DNA of 64,000 bases from Marinobacterium aestuarii. GTDB lineage: Bacteria > Pseudomonadota > Gammaproteobacteria > Pseudomonadales > Balneatricaceae. A program made the translations under genes and the position numbers. Below are positions 33,934-45,500 of this stretch, one piece after another; position 1 is the stretch's first letter; every line of letters starts with the position of its first letter. The notes beneath the pieces were generated by a model. It did no database searches and was not told the DNA's origin. It saw nothing but the letters and a program-made list of their open reading frames with translations. The DNA lies in assembly GCF_001651805.1 (NCBI RefSeq), contig NZ_CP015839.1:3596001-3660000 (forward strand), in the 5' to 3' direction.

Positions 33934-36348
33934 ATGAACTTTGTGAAAAAACTGCTCGCCAAATTTGGCTTCGGCCCCGATCCGATCGGAGCCGAAGCGG
34001 TGATAGCCGATGAAAAAATCCATATCGAGGCAAAGCTGTCCGAAGCCTTTGACGAGAAGCACCGCGGCTATCTCGACGAGGATTACCGCCACTTTGTGGA
34101 AAAGACTTACCCGGAGTATGTCCGCGAGCATTATACGTATATGGACCCCGGCGACTACCCGCACAAGAAACGCCCCTGGTACGGGCTGGCGCTGTCGGGT
34201 GGCGGTATCCGTTCCGCCGCCTTTGCCATAGGCGTGATTCAGGCATTGCGCAACCGCTTTCTGGTAGAAAGCGGCAAACCAACACCGTTCGAAAAACTGG
34301 CCTATCTGTCTACGGTATCGGGCGGCGGTTATACAGGTGCTGCACTGAGCTGGTATCAGAAACTGTTCAATATCTTTCCCTTTGGCGATATCGACAGCTA
34401 CGCCGGCAGCAAACACAGCCACTCACCCGGCAACAAGATTCTCAGTTATATGCGCCAGCACGGCAAATATCTGACACCGGCACAGCTGGGCATGGCCTCC
34501 CTGGCGGGTTCGGTACTTCTGAGCGTCATTCACTCGGTGGTGGCCTATACCCTGCTGATCAGTCTGGTCCTGTTTCTGCTGTCACTGCTCATTACGACCG
34601 GTGTGCTCGACCCATTAATGAATCTTACGATCGCCAATACAGCCAATCTTGAGTCACTACTGGTAAAGGTGCCACGCGGTGTCGCCACCCTGCAGCAGGA
34701 GGACGAGCTTCTCAGTCCGCACAGAATCGCGTTTTCGGTGTTCTTTTTGACCGCTACGATCGCCATGATCGCCACTCTATTGTTTACCGTCTTTATCTAC
34801 GGTCTGAGCAGCTTTTTTCAGAAATTTTTTTCACAGTCATACTGCTATCGGGTACAGATACAGCGCACGCTGGGTCTGCTGTTAAAAGGCATTGCGTTTT
34901 CGCTGTTCTTCGCGGCGATTCCCCTCGCGGCGCTGCTGGTATTTGGTGCCGAATTCAAAGTGACAGATCCGGGATTTTTCAGCTCCATGGCCTCCGGTAT
35001 TGCCGGTATCCTGCTGTCCATACGGCAATTTCGCATGAACACCGAGGCCGGCAATGAGAAGCGCAATATCCCGGGCTGGCTGTCGCGCCTGGTCACCCTG
35101 GTCATCACGCTGCTATTCATCTTCTTTATCTTCATTGCCGCCTATATTCTGGCTGAAAGCGTGCACCAGCAACTGCGCAGCGACACCTACTCCTACTGGC
35201 CGCTGCTGTTTGTTCTTTGCGCCCTCATCGTGCCTTTTTTTGTCAGTATCAACCAGGTATCGCCCCACAAAATGTATCGCGATCGCCTGATGGAAACCTT
35301 TCTCAAGACACCTGACATAGAGCCAACCGCACCCTTGTGCCAGCGCGGGGCCGAGGCCAACACAACCACCCTTGTCGATATCGCCGCCTCGGATCACTGG
35401 TCGCCCTATCACCTGATTAACTGCAACGTCATCCTCAACAACGCCAAAACGCCACGCTACCGGGGCCGCTTGGGCGACAGTTTCCTGCTGTCTCCGCGCT
35501 ACTGTGGCAGCGATGCCACGCAGTACACCACAACCGCCAGTTTTGCCAGTGGCGGCATGACACTGGCGACAGCCATGTCTATTTCAGGTGCGGCTGAAAA
35601 CCCCCATGCCGGTGTGTCGGGCGCGGGTGATTCCACCACTCCCTTAATGTCGTTCATCCTGACCTTTCTGGGGCTGCGACTCGGCTACTGGGCGTACAAC
35701 CCCTCCAGCACGAGCAAGTTACTGCATAAAGTAATGCGACCCAATTACTTCTGGCCTGGGCTGCGCAGTTTGCTCGACTACGGTCATGCCGAAGACAGCG
35801 TGTTGGTCGAACTGTCCGATGGCGGCCATTTCGACAATACCGGCCTGTACGAACTGGTGCGCCGCCGCACACCGGTGATCATACTGTCCGATGGCGGCGC
35901 CGACCCCGACGCCACCTTCGATGACTTTGGCAATGCCATAGAGCGAATCCGGGTGGATTTCGGCGTTTCCATTCGTTTTCACGATGCCGATTTTGACCTG
36001 TCCGGGATGCTACCGGGCAGCCGCGCGGCATCCAGTGAAAGCCGCGCCCGAATTTATGACGAAAAATACCATCTGGCTGACCGCGGCTTCGCGATTGGCG
36101 ATGTTGTCTACCCCGACGCTGTCGGAGAAAAAGCCTTCGTCGGTCGTTTTGTCTTCATCAAGGCCTGTCTGACGCGTAATCTGCCAGGCGACCTTTACGC
36201 CTATAAACTGGAGAACCCAAGTTATCCGAACCAGCCCACCGTCGATCAGTTCTTCGACGAACGTCAGTTCGAGGCCTATCGCGAATTAGGGTATCAACTC
36301 ACCCGCCAGATGATCGACGACAAAGACGCCATGCAACTGCTGCCCTGA
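33934..36348 (+). CDS. Patatin-like phospholipase with central membrane domain
   Basis: An 804-residue protein with a patatin catalytic domain split by a membrane region. The oxyanion-hole motif SGGGIRSAAFAIG lies near residue 90 and the nucleophile elbow STVSGGGYTG near 128; the catalytic Asp is in DGGHFDNTGLYEL near 630, giving a Ser-Asp dyad. Residues 185-450 hold several strong hydrophobic segments, so the protein is a multi-span membrane hydrolase, likely acting on lipids or acyl esters. It follows the GMC gene by 22 bases in the same direction, suggesting one operon of three. Confidence 0.85.
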   Translation: MNFVKKLLAKFGFGPDPIGAEAVIADEKIHIEAKLSEAFDEKHRGYLDEDYRHFVEKTYPEYVREHYTYMDPGDYPHKKRPWYGLALSGGGIRSAAFAIGVIQALRNRFLVESGKPTPFEKLAYLSTVSGGGYTGAALSWYQKLFNIFPFGDIDSYAGSKHSHSPGNKILSYMRQHGKYLTPAQLGMASLAGSVLLSVIHSVVAYTLLISLVLFLLSLLITTGVLDPLMNLTIANTANLESLLVKVPRGVATLQQEDELLSPHRIAFSVFFLTATIAMIATLLFTVFIYGLSSFFQKFFSQSYCYRVQIQRTLGLLLKGIAFSLFFAAIPLAALLVFGAEFKVTDPGFFSSMASGIAGILLSIRQFRMNTEAGNEKRNIPGWLSRLVTLVITLLFIFFIFIAAYILAESVHQQLRSDTYSYWPLLFVLCALIVPFFVSINQVSPHKMYRDRLMETFLKTPDIEPTAPLCQRGAEANTTTLVDIAASDHWSPYHLINCNVILNNAKTPRYRGRLGDSFLLSPRYCGSDATQYTTTASFASGGMTLATAMSISGAAENPHAGVSGAGDSTTPLMSFILTFLGLRLGYWAYNPSSTSKLLHKVMRPNYFWPGLRSLLDYGHAEDSVLVELSDGGHFDNTGLYELVRRRTPVIILSDGGADPDATFDDFGNAIERIRVDFGVSIRFHDADFDLSGMLPGSRAASSESRARIYDEKYHLADRGFAIGDVVYPDAVGEKAFVGRFVFIKACLTRNLPGDLYAYKLENPSYPNQPTVDQFFDERQFEAYRELGYQLTRQMIDDKDAMQLLP

Positions 36349-36380
36349 ATCAGGCTCAAGCCACATTAAAACCTGCACAT

Positions 36381-36418
36381 AAAAAAGGCCCGTCATTCTG
36401 TCAGGAACGACAGGCCTT
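36381..36418. terminator. Terminator between convergent operons
   Basis: AAGGCC-C-GTC pairs with GAC-A-GGCCTT (ten pairs, one mismatch) and a run of six A on the plus side gives a T-tract for the leftward sugar-acid operon. It also lies just after the patatin gene. Confidence 0.75.
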
Positions 36419-36461
36419 GCCTGTTTACGGCGACAATTTATCGCCAAAGGCTCAAACCCGG

Positions 36462-37997
36462 TTACATCTGGGCGCCGAGCTGCCAGGGCACGAATTCGTG
36501 ATCGCCCAGGCCATTGAGCTCGCTTTTGGATCTGTCACCGGACGCAACCGCTATGATCAGTTCCAGAATCTCGCGGCCCTTGGCCTCGAGGGATACCTGC
36601 TCGCTGATGATATCGCCGCAGTTGATGTCCATGTCCTCTTCCATCTTGAGATACATGTCGGTGTTGGTCGCAAGTTTGATGGACGGCGCCGGCTTGTAGC
36701 CAAACACCGAGCCGCGTCCGGTGGTGAAACAGATCAGGTTGGAACCCGATGCCACCTGGCCGGTAATCGCACAGGGGTCATAGCCGGGCCCATCCATGAA
36801 CACGAACCCCTTGGTGTCGATTTTTTCGGAGTAATGGTAGACGCCATTCAGCGACGTCGTGCCGGCCTTGGCGATGGCGCCGAGGGACTTCTCGAAAATG
36901 GTGGTCAAGCCGCCAAGCTTGTTGCCAGGCGTCGGGTTGTTATCCATCTCGCCGCCATTCTTGGAGGCATAGTCTTCCCACCAGTGAATCAGGCTGATGA
37001 GTTTATCCCCCACTTCACGGCTCGCCGCGCGGCGCGTCAGCAGGTGTTCAGCGCCATAGATTTCCGGCGTCTCAGACAGCACAACGGTACCGCCTGCGGC
37101 TACCAGCATATCGGCGGCAACCCCCAGTGCAGGATTGGCGGTAATGCCGGAGTAGCCGTCGGAGCCGCCACACTGCAGCGCTACGGTCAGGTGGGAGATA
37201 GGCACCTCGGTGCGCTGGCAGGCATCGGCGGCCGGCAACATGGACTCGATGATCGATACCCCAGCAGCTACTGTTTTACGGGTGCCCCCCTCGTCCTGAA
37301 TGATGAGTTTTTGGAAGCGCTCGTCTTCAGTGAGACCCGCTTCGTCCATCAGGCGCGCAATCTGCATCACCTCACAGCCGAGCCCGACGATCAGCACCGC
37401 GGCGAAATTGGCATGCCGGGCATAGCCGGCCAGGGTGCGCTGAAGGTTCTGGTAGCCTTCACCGTCGGACTTGATACAGCAACCGGCGCCGTGTATCAGC
37501 GGCACTATGCCATCGACATTGTCGAATTTATCCAGCAGGCCGCCATTTTTCACCTGGTCAGCAATCAGCCGCGCCACGGTGGCGGAGCAGTTGACGCTGG
37601 TAATGATGCCGATGTAATTACGGGTCCCCACTTCGCCGTTCGTGCGTACAAAGCCCTTGAAGGTACGCTGTGCCAGGGTCGGATCGACGGTCTTTTCCTG
37701 CACCGCGGTGCCGAAGGCATAGTCGCGATCGAACTCTTCCACCGCACAGTTGTGATTGTGAACGTGATCGCCTGGGGCAATATCGGTGGTGGCAAAACCA
37801 ATCACCTGGGCATACTTGACGACAGCCTCGCCCTTTTTGATCGCGGCAACGGCCACCTTGTGCCCACGGGGAATATTGGCGGTTGCCGTAACCTCGCGGC
37901 TTGAAAGCTGCGCATCACGGGGAATATCCTCCAGCGCCAGCACCACGTTGTCGTTTTCGTTGAGTAGCGCTGTTTTTTTCACATTACTGATAATCAT
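36462..37997 (-). CDS. UxaA-family altronate/galactarate-type dehydratase
   Basis: Sugar-acid dehydratase with an N-terminal SAF domain (about residues 10-95, including the HNHNCAVEEF region) and a C-terminal UxaA domain starting near GFVRTNGEVGTRNYIG. Cysteines in INCS- and GAGCC-type stretches and in LQCGGSDGYSGITANPA fit iron-binding members of the family. The 511-residue length matches fused UxaA proteins. The start at 37997 is preferred; the open frame extends to 38072. It is the last gene of the leftward cluster, and its role beside the enolase-superfamily dehydratase is the main open question. Confidence 0.88.
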   Translation of the reverse strand: MIISNVKKTALLNENDNVVLALEDIPRDAQLSSREVTATANIPRGHKVAVAAIKKGEAVVKYAQVIGFATTDIAPGDHVHNHNCAVEEFDRDYAFGTAVQEKTVDPTLAQRTFKGFVRTNGEVGTRNYIGIITSVNCSATVARLIADQVKNGGLLDKFDNVDGIVPLIHGAGCCIKSDGEGYQNLQRTLAGYARHANFAAVLIVGLGCEVMQIARLMDEAGLTEDERFQKLIIQDEGGTRKTVAAGVSIIESMLPAADACQRTEVPISHLTVALQCGGSDGYSGITANPALGVAADMLVAAGGTVVLSETPEIYGAEHLLTRRAASREVGDKLISLIHWWEDYASKNGGEMDNNPTPGNKLGGLTTIFEKSLGAIAKAGTTSLNGVYHYSEKIDTKGFVFMDGPGYDPCAITGQVASGSNLICFTTGRGSVFGYKPAPSIKLATNTDMYLKMEEDMDINCGDIISEQVSLEAKGREILELIIAVASGDRSKSELNGLGDHEFVPWQLGAQM

Positions 37998-38188
37998 GGC
38001 AACCTCGCACGTCGAAACCTGGGCACAGACCCCGTGGGCGCGACAACCTGTCGCCCGGACTCTTGCCAGCACCGGCCCTCAAAGCCGGCGCAGCCTGTTC
38101 AAAAAAAGGCCTGGTCTCCTGTCGCAGGAGAGCAAGCCTGAAAAATAACCGTTCAGCGATGCCGCTCAAACGCCGGCATCATTGCCTG

Positions 38189-39034
38189 CTAGTCGCCCTG
38201 TACAACGCTCTGACGCTGCTGACCCAGGCCCTGAATGCACAGATCAATACGATCACCCGGCTTCAGATAGACCGGCGGCTTCATGCCAAGCCCGACGCCA
38301 GGCGGTGTACCCGTTGAGATCACATCACCCGGCTGCAGCGTCATGAACTGGCTCAGGTGGGACACTATGGTGGCGACATCGAACACCATGGTGCGCGTAT
38401 TGCCGGTCTGACGACGCTCGCCATTTACATCCAGCCACATGTCCAGCTGCTGCGGATCGGTAATCTCGTCCCGGGTCACGAGCCAGGGACCGAGCGGGCC
38501 AAAGGTGTCCGCCGATTTGCCCTTGGTCCACTGACCACTGCGCTCTGTCTGAAACTCGCGCTCCGACACATCATTGACCACACAGAAACCGGCAACATGC
38601 TCCAGCGCCTGCTCCTTGCTGACATACTTGGCGGTCTTGCCGATGACCACACCGAGCTCGACTTCCCAGTCGGTCTTCTCGGACTTGCGCGGAATCTCGA
38701 CATTATCATTGGGGCCGCAGACCGCACTGGTCGCCTTCATGAAGATCACCGGCTCTGCCGGTACTTCCAGGCCCGCCTCGGCGGCATGGTCGGAATAATT
38801 CAGGCCGATGCAGATGAACTTGCCGATGCCGGATACGCAAGCGCCCAGACGGCTTGAGCCGTCCACCAGGGGCAGCGTGCTCAGATCCAGCGCAGCCAGC
38901 TTGTTCAGGCTCGCCGGCAGCAAAGCATCGCCAGAAATGTCAGTAACAATTCCGCTGAGGTCGCGAATATTGCCATCCTGATCCAGAATGCCGGGCTTTT
39001 CCTGACCCTTTGCACCGTGTCGTAACAGTTTCAT
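38189..39034 (-). CDS. FAH-family hydrolase, likely 2,4-diketo-3-deoxy-sugar-acid hydrolase
   Basis: Fumarylacetoacetate hydrolase superfamily, 281 residues, with metal ligands in DWEVELGVVIGK and FMKATSAVCGPND, the catalytic region NDVSEREFQTERSGQW, and C-terminal GDVISTGTPPGVGLGM. The combination with a neighbouring SDR fits the second part of the non-phosphorylative fuconate pathway, in which 2,4-diketo-3-deoxy-L-fuconate is split to pyruvate and lactate. AGGAGAAG precedes the ATG at 39034. The gap to the SDR is 29 bases. Confidence 0.87.
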   Translation of the reverse strand: MKLLRHGAKGQEKPGILDQDGNIRDLSGIVTDISGDALLPASLNKLAALDLSTLPLVDGSSRLGACVSGIGKFICIGLNYSDHAAEAGLEVPAEPVIFMKATSAVCGPNDNVEIPRKSEKTDWEVELGVVIGKTAKYVSKEQALEHVAGFCVVNDVSEREFQTERSGQWTKGKSADTFGPLGPWLVTRDEITDPQQLDMWLDVNGERRQTGNTRTMVFDVATIVSHLSQFMTLQPGDVISTGTPPGVGLGMKPPVYLKPGDRIDLCIQGLGQQRQSVVQGD

Positions 39035-39063
39035 ACTCTTCTCCTGCACTAAAAAATGAACAA

Positions 39064-40820
<1,757 letters not shown>

Positions 40821-40932
40821 AAAGACTCCACTGATCATTGTTTATTGCTGTTGTTAATCAGTACCCGATCCATCTCGGGATACCTCACCGAACAGGAGTT
40901 GACATCGAGAGTAGCATCAAAAAAGATAAAAT

Positions 40933-40946
40933 TAAACCGGTTTAAA
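40933..40946. promoter_or_regulatory. LacI operator upstream of dctP copy 1
   Basis: TTAAACCGGTTTAA, a perfect 14-bp palindrome, 113 bases before the gene. A degenerate half-site (AAACGGT) follows at 40956. Confidence 0.8.
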
Positions 40947-41037
40947 TTCTTTTTAAACGGTCACAACCCAATCTTTTATACCCCCCAACAGGCTCAGGCG
41001 CCGCCGCCAGGCCTGAACCCTCTCATTGACAGACTTG

Positions 41038-42153
41038 TCAGGCGCCAACCGATACGGCAAGCAGCTGGAAGGCCTGTAACTTGTCCCAGTCGAATGTAAC
41101 GCCGGTCCCCGGAACATCAGGCGCGATGGCACGACAGTTGTCGACAATCAGCGGACGCGTGGTGTACTCATCAATGGGGAAGCTGTGCACCTCAAGCCAG
41201 CCGGCATTTTTCTGCGCCGACAGCAGGCTGACATGCAGTTCCTGCATGCCGTGGGTACAGACCTCAAGGCCGTATTTTCTGGACAGCTCCGCTACCTTTA
41301 GCCAGCCGGTGATGCCGCCGCAGTTGGACGCATCGGGCTGAATATATGAGAGGCCCGCCTGCTCAAAGGCGTAGCCGAATTCATGCACCGTATGCAGGTT
41401 CTCACCCATGGCCAGCGGCATCCCCGTGGCCCTGGCGATGCGCGCATAGCCCTGGTAATCATCCGGAATGGTTGGCTCTTCGAACCAGCAGATATCGTAT
41501 TGCTTGAATCCATTGGCCGCCTCTATGGCCTGGTCTACCGTCATCGAGTAATTGGCATCGACCATGAAGGTCGTATCGTCACCAATCAACGCCCGTACCG
41601 CCCTTACCCTTTCAATATCCTCAGCCAGAGTTGGCTGACCCACCTTGATCTTGACGCCATTGAAACCACGATCCAGATAGCCCTGAATATTCCCCAACAG
41701 TTTTTCCTGCGAGAAATTCAGATCAATACCGCCACAATAGGCCCGGGTCGAATTAGAGGCCCCACCGGCCATTTCCCACAATGCCTTGCCGGCGCTCTTG
41801 CAACGGATATCCCAGAGGGCGATATCGATAGCCGATACCGCGAAAGCCGCGATGCCGCCCCGACCGACATAATGCAGATGCCATTCCATAAAATCGTAAA
41901 TCGCATCAATATCACTGCCATCACGACCTGCAAGGACTGGTGCCAGATCATGGCAAATCATGGCATGAATGGAACGCCCGCCCTTGCCGCCTGTATAGGT
42001 GTAGCCTGTGCCCTCACGGCCATCCGCAAGCGTCACTGTGACAGTTACCAGCTCGAAATGGGTATGGTCACCGTGCTTCGCATCCGACAAGACTTCCGCT
42101 AAAGGCACGGCATAGAGACGCGCATCGATGCGGGCAATACTCGATGGTTTCAT
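41038..42153 (-). CDS. Enolase-superfamily (mandelate racemase/MLE) sugar-acid dehydratase
   Basis: A 371-residue enolase-superfamily enzyme that would abstract the alpha-proton of an aldonate or aldarate and eliminate water, giving the 2-keto-3-deoxy acid used by the SDR. Catalytic KxK in GVKIKVG, metal ligands in VDANY (Asp), WFEEPT (Glu) and MGENLH (Glu), and the His of CTHGMQELH are all present. The set looks like the talarate/galactarate or galactonate group more than fuconate dehydratase; the exact substrate is unknown. A LacI operator lies 71 bases upstream. Confidence 0.86.
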   Translation of the reverse strand: MKPSSIARIDARLYAVPLAEVLSDAKHGDHTHFELVTVTVTLADGREGTGYTYTGGKGGRSIHAMICHDLAPVLAGRDGSDIDAIYDFMEWHLHYVGRGGIAAFAVSAIDIALWDIRCKSAGKALWEMAGGASNSTRAYCGGIDLNFSQEKLLGNIQGYLDRGFNGVKIKVGQPTLAEDIERVRAVRALIGDDTTFMVDANYSMTVDQAIEAANGFKQYDICWFEEPTIPDDYQGYARIARATGMPLAMGENLHTVHEFGYAFEQAGLSYIQPDASNCGGITGWLKVAELSRKYGLEVCTHGMQELHVSLLSAQKNAGWLEVHSFPIDEYTTRPLIVDNCRAIAPDVPGTGVTFDWDKLQAFQLLAVSVGA

Positions 42154-42223
42154 CGAAGGACTCTCCTGGAAAACTCAGATTTTATGTATCTTGCAGTTGG
42201 GATTTTTAACCTGAAACAAGCCA

Positions 42224-42237
42224 CTAAACCGGTTTAA
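42224..42237. promoter_or_regulatory. LacI operator upstream of the enolase-superfamily gene
   Basis: CTAAACCGGTTTAA, one base from the perfect TTAAACCGGTTTAA, placed between the permease gene and the dehydratase gene. It suggests an internal promoter there. Confidence 0.78.
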
Positions 42238-42285
42238 ATTCTATGGTTAAAAACACCCGTATTCGTGCTGTCGCCAACCCCGCTA

Positions 42286-43566
42286 TCAACGATACAAAAG
42301 CGTGGGGAGCCACATGGATATCTGCGGGATGAAGGTCACCAGCATAAGCACGACAAAGAGCGGAATAATAAAGGGCGCGGTCGAAGCCGCACAGGTTTCA
42401 AATGGCACATTGGATACCCGGGAGAGCACATAGAGCACCAGCCCAACCGGCGGCGTCAGCAGTCCGATCATCAGGTTCAATACCATGACCACACCGAAAT
42501 GCACCGGATCAATGCCCAGGCTCGTGACGATTGGCAGCAGTACCGGTACCAGAATGGTAATGGCCGCGATGGTCTCCATAAAACAGCCGACCACAAACAG
42601 CAGCAGGGTAATCATAAGCAGAATCATGGCCGGGCTATCGGTAAAGCCGAGAATCCAGGCAGCAAAGTCTTCGGTTATACGGTTACTGGTCAGGATCCAG
42701 GAGAATATAGCAGCACCGGCGATAATCATCAGAATAATGCCTGTCGTCTCGATGGTTTCCATCGACACCTTGACCAGCTTGCGCCATGTCAGGGTACGGT
42801 ACACGAAGGTCCCCAGTATCAGTGCATAACCAACGGCGGCTATGGCCGCTTCAGTCGCGGTAAAGATACCGAACAAAATACCGCCCACAATGATCGCTGG
42901 GGTCATCAGCGACAGAAAGGCGCGGCTGAAAGTGGAACCTATATTGGCGATCGAAAAACGCGCATCGCGGGGATAGTTACGCTTCTTGGCATACCAGGCC
43001 ACCATCAGCATGAGCGCGACGGCCATCAACAAACCCGGCACAAAGCCCGCCGCAAACAGCTGCCCTATGGATGCCGAGGCCATAACCCCGTAGATAACCA
43101 TGGGCAGGCTCGGAGGAATAATAGGCCCAATGGTCGATGAGGCCGCCGTGACTCCCACTGAAAAACCCGCGTCGTAGCCCGCATTGCGCATTGCCTTGAT
43201 CTCGATCGCGCCCAGACCACCGGCATCGGCGACAGCGGCACCGGACATGCCGGCAAAAATAACCGAAGCACCGATATTTACATGGCCCAAGCCACCTCGC
43301 ATCCAGCCGACCAGCGCCTTGGCGAAATCAAAAATGCGATTGGTAATACCGGCCGAGTTCATCAGGCTGCCGGCCAGAATAAAAAACGGTATCGACAGCA
43401 GTGGAAAACTGTCTATCCCCCCCACCATGCGATGCAGGACAACAAAGTCCGGTATACGCCCATCAACCAAAATGGCGACCAGGGATGAACCGGCAAGCGC
43501 GATCATCACCGGAGTACCAATGACCAGCAACACAGCCAGCATGCCAAATAAAACTGCAAGAACCAT
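42286..43566 (-). CDS. TRAP transporter large permease DctM
   Basis: A 426-residue membrane protein with about 11-12 hydrophobic segments, the ion-coupled TRAP translocation subunit. Family blocks seen are SLMNSAGITNRIFDFAKALV, GHVNIGASVIFAGMSGAAVA and PIIPPSLPMVIYGV. The C-terminus includes GLLTPPVGLVLYVLSRV. It is preceded by dctQ (36-base gap) and sits between the two dctP copies. Confidence 0.93.
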   Translation of the reverse strand: MVLAVLFGMLAVLLVIGTPVMIALAGSSLVAILVDGRIPDFVVLHRMVGGIDSFPLLSIPFFILAGSLMNSAGITNRIFDFAKALVGWMRGGLGHVNIGASVIFAGMSGAAVADAGGLGAIEIKAMRNAGYDAGFSVGVTAASSTIGPIIPPSLPMVIYGVMASASIGQLFAAGFVPGLLMAVALMLMVAWYAKKRNYPRDARFSIANIGSTFSRAFLSLMTPAIIVGGILFGIFTATEAAIAAVGYALILGTFVYRTLTWRKLVKVSMETIETTGIILMIIAGAAIFSWILTSNRITEDFAAWILGFTDSPAMILLMITLLLFVVGCFMETIAAITILVPVLLPIVTSLGIDPVHFGVVMVLNLMIGLLTPPVGLVLYVLSRVSNVPFETCAASTAPFIIPLFVVLMLVTFIPQISMWLPTLLYR

Positions 43567-43602
43567 TTGAATATCCTCTATCTAAATCCGGCTATAACAG
43601 GA

Positions 43603-44229
43603 TCAGTGACTGGACAGGGCGCGGGCGCTCAAAACTGTCGCTCGAATCCTTAGCCAAAATTGCTGCACGCTGCGCAACGACATCACCACAAGACTGAACA
43701 GGATGACGTCGTACATATAACTCACCGGCACAGGTATCGACGTCATGGTCTGGCGCCCCATCATCGGCAATATCTTGTAGGCCGACCAGGCCAGCGCAAC
43801 GAAAAACAGAATACGGATTACATCGACCACCAGAAACACTGCGTTCGATACTCGGGCGGGTAAATAACGGTGAAACAGCTCAATATAAATATGGCTGTTC
43901 CTGCGCACGCCCATGATGGCACCCAGAAAACCGACACACACCAGCAGGTAGCGCGCCACTTCCTCGGACCAGGCCAGCGGGGAGTCCATCACATAGCGGC
44001 TAAAAAACTGCCCAAAAACGACGATGGCCAACACCCAGAAAGCAACGAATACGACAACATCCTCGACACCGTAGTCACGCCAGTTCAGCGGAGTATCGTC
44101 ATCTTCGATAACAAAGGCATGCTCACCTGCCCCCTGCGTGCCTCCGGATTCGGTTAAATCGGCTTCAATCTTCATGACTCTGGACACCTCGTTACTGTCG
44201 AGCGCCTTGGCACTATCATAATCGCCCAT
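43603..44229 (-). CDS. TRAP transporter small permease DctQ
   Basis: Four-helix DctQ subunit, 208 residues, with the family block SEEVARYLLVCVGFLGAIMG and RNSHIYIELFHRYLP, hydrophobic segments near 60-80, 90-110, 130-150 and 170-190. The N-terminal 45 residues are acidic and unusually long; an internal ATG at 44175 would remove part of them. The gene lies 32 bases after dctP copy 2, in the same operon. Confidence 0.9.
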   Translation of the reverse strand: MGDYDSAKALDSNEVSRVMKIEADLTESGGTQGAGEHAFVIEDDDTPLNWRDYGVEDVVVFVAFWVLAIVVFGQFFSRYVMDSPLAWSEEVARYLLVCVGFLGAIMGVRRNSHIYIELFHRYLPARVSNAVFLVVDVIRILFFVALAWSAYKILPMMGRQTMTSIPVPVSYMYDVILFSLVVMSLRSVQQFWLRIRATVLSARALSSH

Positions 44230-44261
44230 TTCTGCAATTCTCCGTAATCAACTGCCCAGCG

Positions 44262-45239
44262 TTAGCGGATAGCCTGCAGGCGATCAAACTGATCCTGCGT
44301 CCAGGTCGCGACCTCGCCATTCAGCAGCGGCAGCGTTACCGCCCTGAAGGCCGCACGATCCACCTCCAAAACCTCGACACCCTCGCCGCGGAACCACTCC
44401 ACCAGCTCGGCTTCGGATTTCGCGATATCGGCGCTCACCCGATCCGCCGACTCCTGCGCCACGCTGCGAAACAGCTCGCGGTCTTCCTCCGACAAGCGGT
44501 TCCAGAAAATGCCGCCGGCCACCAGCAGGTTCGACCCGGTAACATGACCTGTCAGATCGATATACTTCTGCACTTCGTAGAACTTTTTCGCCTTGATGGT
44601 CGGCAACGGATTTTCCTGGGCATCGACCACACCCTGCTGCAGTGCCAGGTAGACCTCGGCGAAGGCTATCGGGCTGGTATGGGCGCCGGCGGCTTCCGGA
44701 AAGAGACGGTACATGGGTGCATTGGGCACGCGAATTTTCAGACCTTCCATATCTGCAGGCTTAGTGATCGGTTTGTTGGAGGTGACATGGCGCAGGCCGT
44801 AGTAGGCATCCCCCAGAATGACGTTGCCCCCCGACGCCTGGCGATAGCCTTCGGCAAACTCGGCGAACAGGTCACTGCGGGTGTATTTCTGCCAGTGATC
44901 AAAGTCGCGAAACACATAAGGTGCATCCGACAGGGCCAGGGGCCCATAGGTCTGGGCGGCAAAGCTCTGACCGGTGTAGATGATGTCGATAGTCCCCAGG
45001 GTCAGACCCTGGTTCAGGTCGACTTCCTTGCCCAGCGTCGAGGCCGGAAACACCTCAACCTCGAAGCGGCCGTTGGAGCGCTTGTTAATCTCCTGTGCCG
45101 CCCACTCGGACCACTGATGGTAAGGCTCCGAAGGCTCATACACATGCGCCCAGCGCACTTTCTCGCCGGCGCCGACCAGCCCCGAAACCGCTGTAGCGGC
45201 TAGCAGCACCGCAGTGAACAGACCCTTGCGCATTTTCAT
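44262..45239 (-). CDS. TRAP transporter binding protein DctP (copy 2)
   Basis: A 325-residue DctP, near-twin of the copy at 39843. Differences by eye are confined to the signal peptide (KMRKGLFTAVL against KITKGLLTAAL), two residues in the ITKPADMEG segment and one in EVQKYID. It is first in the dctP-dctQ-dctM order normal for TRAP operons, so this is probably the original and copy 1 the duplicate. Two LacI operators 52 bases apart lie upstream. Confidence 0.92.
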   Translation of the reverse strand: MKMRKGLFTAVLLAATAVSGLVGAGEKVRWAHVYEPSEPYHQWSEWAAQEINKRSNGRFEVEVFPASTLGKEVDLNQGLTLGTIDIIYTGQSFAAQTYGPLALSDAPYVFRDFDHWQKYTRSDLFAEFAEGYRQASGGNVILGDAYYGLRHVTSNKPITKPADMEGLKIRVPNAPMYRLFPEAAGAHTSPIAFAEVYLALQQGVVDAQENPLPTIKAKKFYEVQKYIDLTGHVTGSNLLVAGGIFWNRLSEEDRELFRSVAQESADRVSADIAKSEAELVEWFRGEGVEVLEVDRAAFRAVTLPLLNGEVATWTQDQFDRLQAIR

Positions 45240-45356
45240 AACTCACTCCCGACTCTTGTAATTGTATGTTTATTTCATGCTACAACAGCTGACACAAAAC
45301 CAGGTCACAGCCAATGCTCACCCGTGAGGCACTGCTTTAGTGTTGTAAAACATAAT

Positions 45357-45370
45357 TTAAACCGGTTTAA
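45357..45370. promoter_or_regulatory. LacI operator, proximal of a pair
   Basis: TTAAACCGGTTTAA, a perfect palindrome, 118 bases before dctP copy 2. Confidence 0.82.
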
Positions 45371-45408
45371 ACACACAATAACCCAACCATGGCAAGTAAT
45401 CAAACAAT

Positions 45409-45422
45409 TTAAACCGGTTTAA
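45409..45422. promoter_or_regulatory. LacI operator, distal of a pair
   Basis: TTAAACCGGTTTAA, identical to the proximal copy and 52 bases from it, close to five helical turns, so a tetrameric repressor could bridge both. Confidence 0.82.
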
Positions 45423-45500
45423 TTCTATTGTTGAAATACAGTCCTCTAGCACTATTCACACCCCACCCATCCAGGGGACGGCACCGATCTAGTCCGCTCA

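Noticed and set aside
36417-37904. A 495-codon open frame on the plus strand
   Set aside because: It lies antisense to the UxaA-type gene, whose protein has clear family motifs; the plus-strand translation has none.
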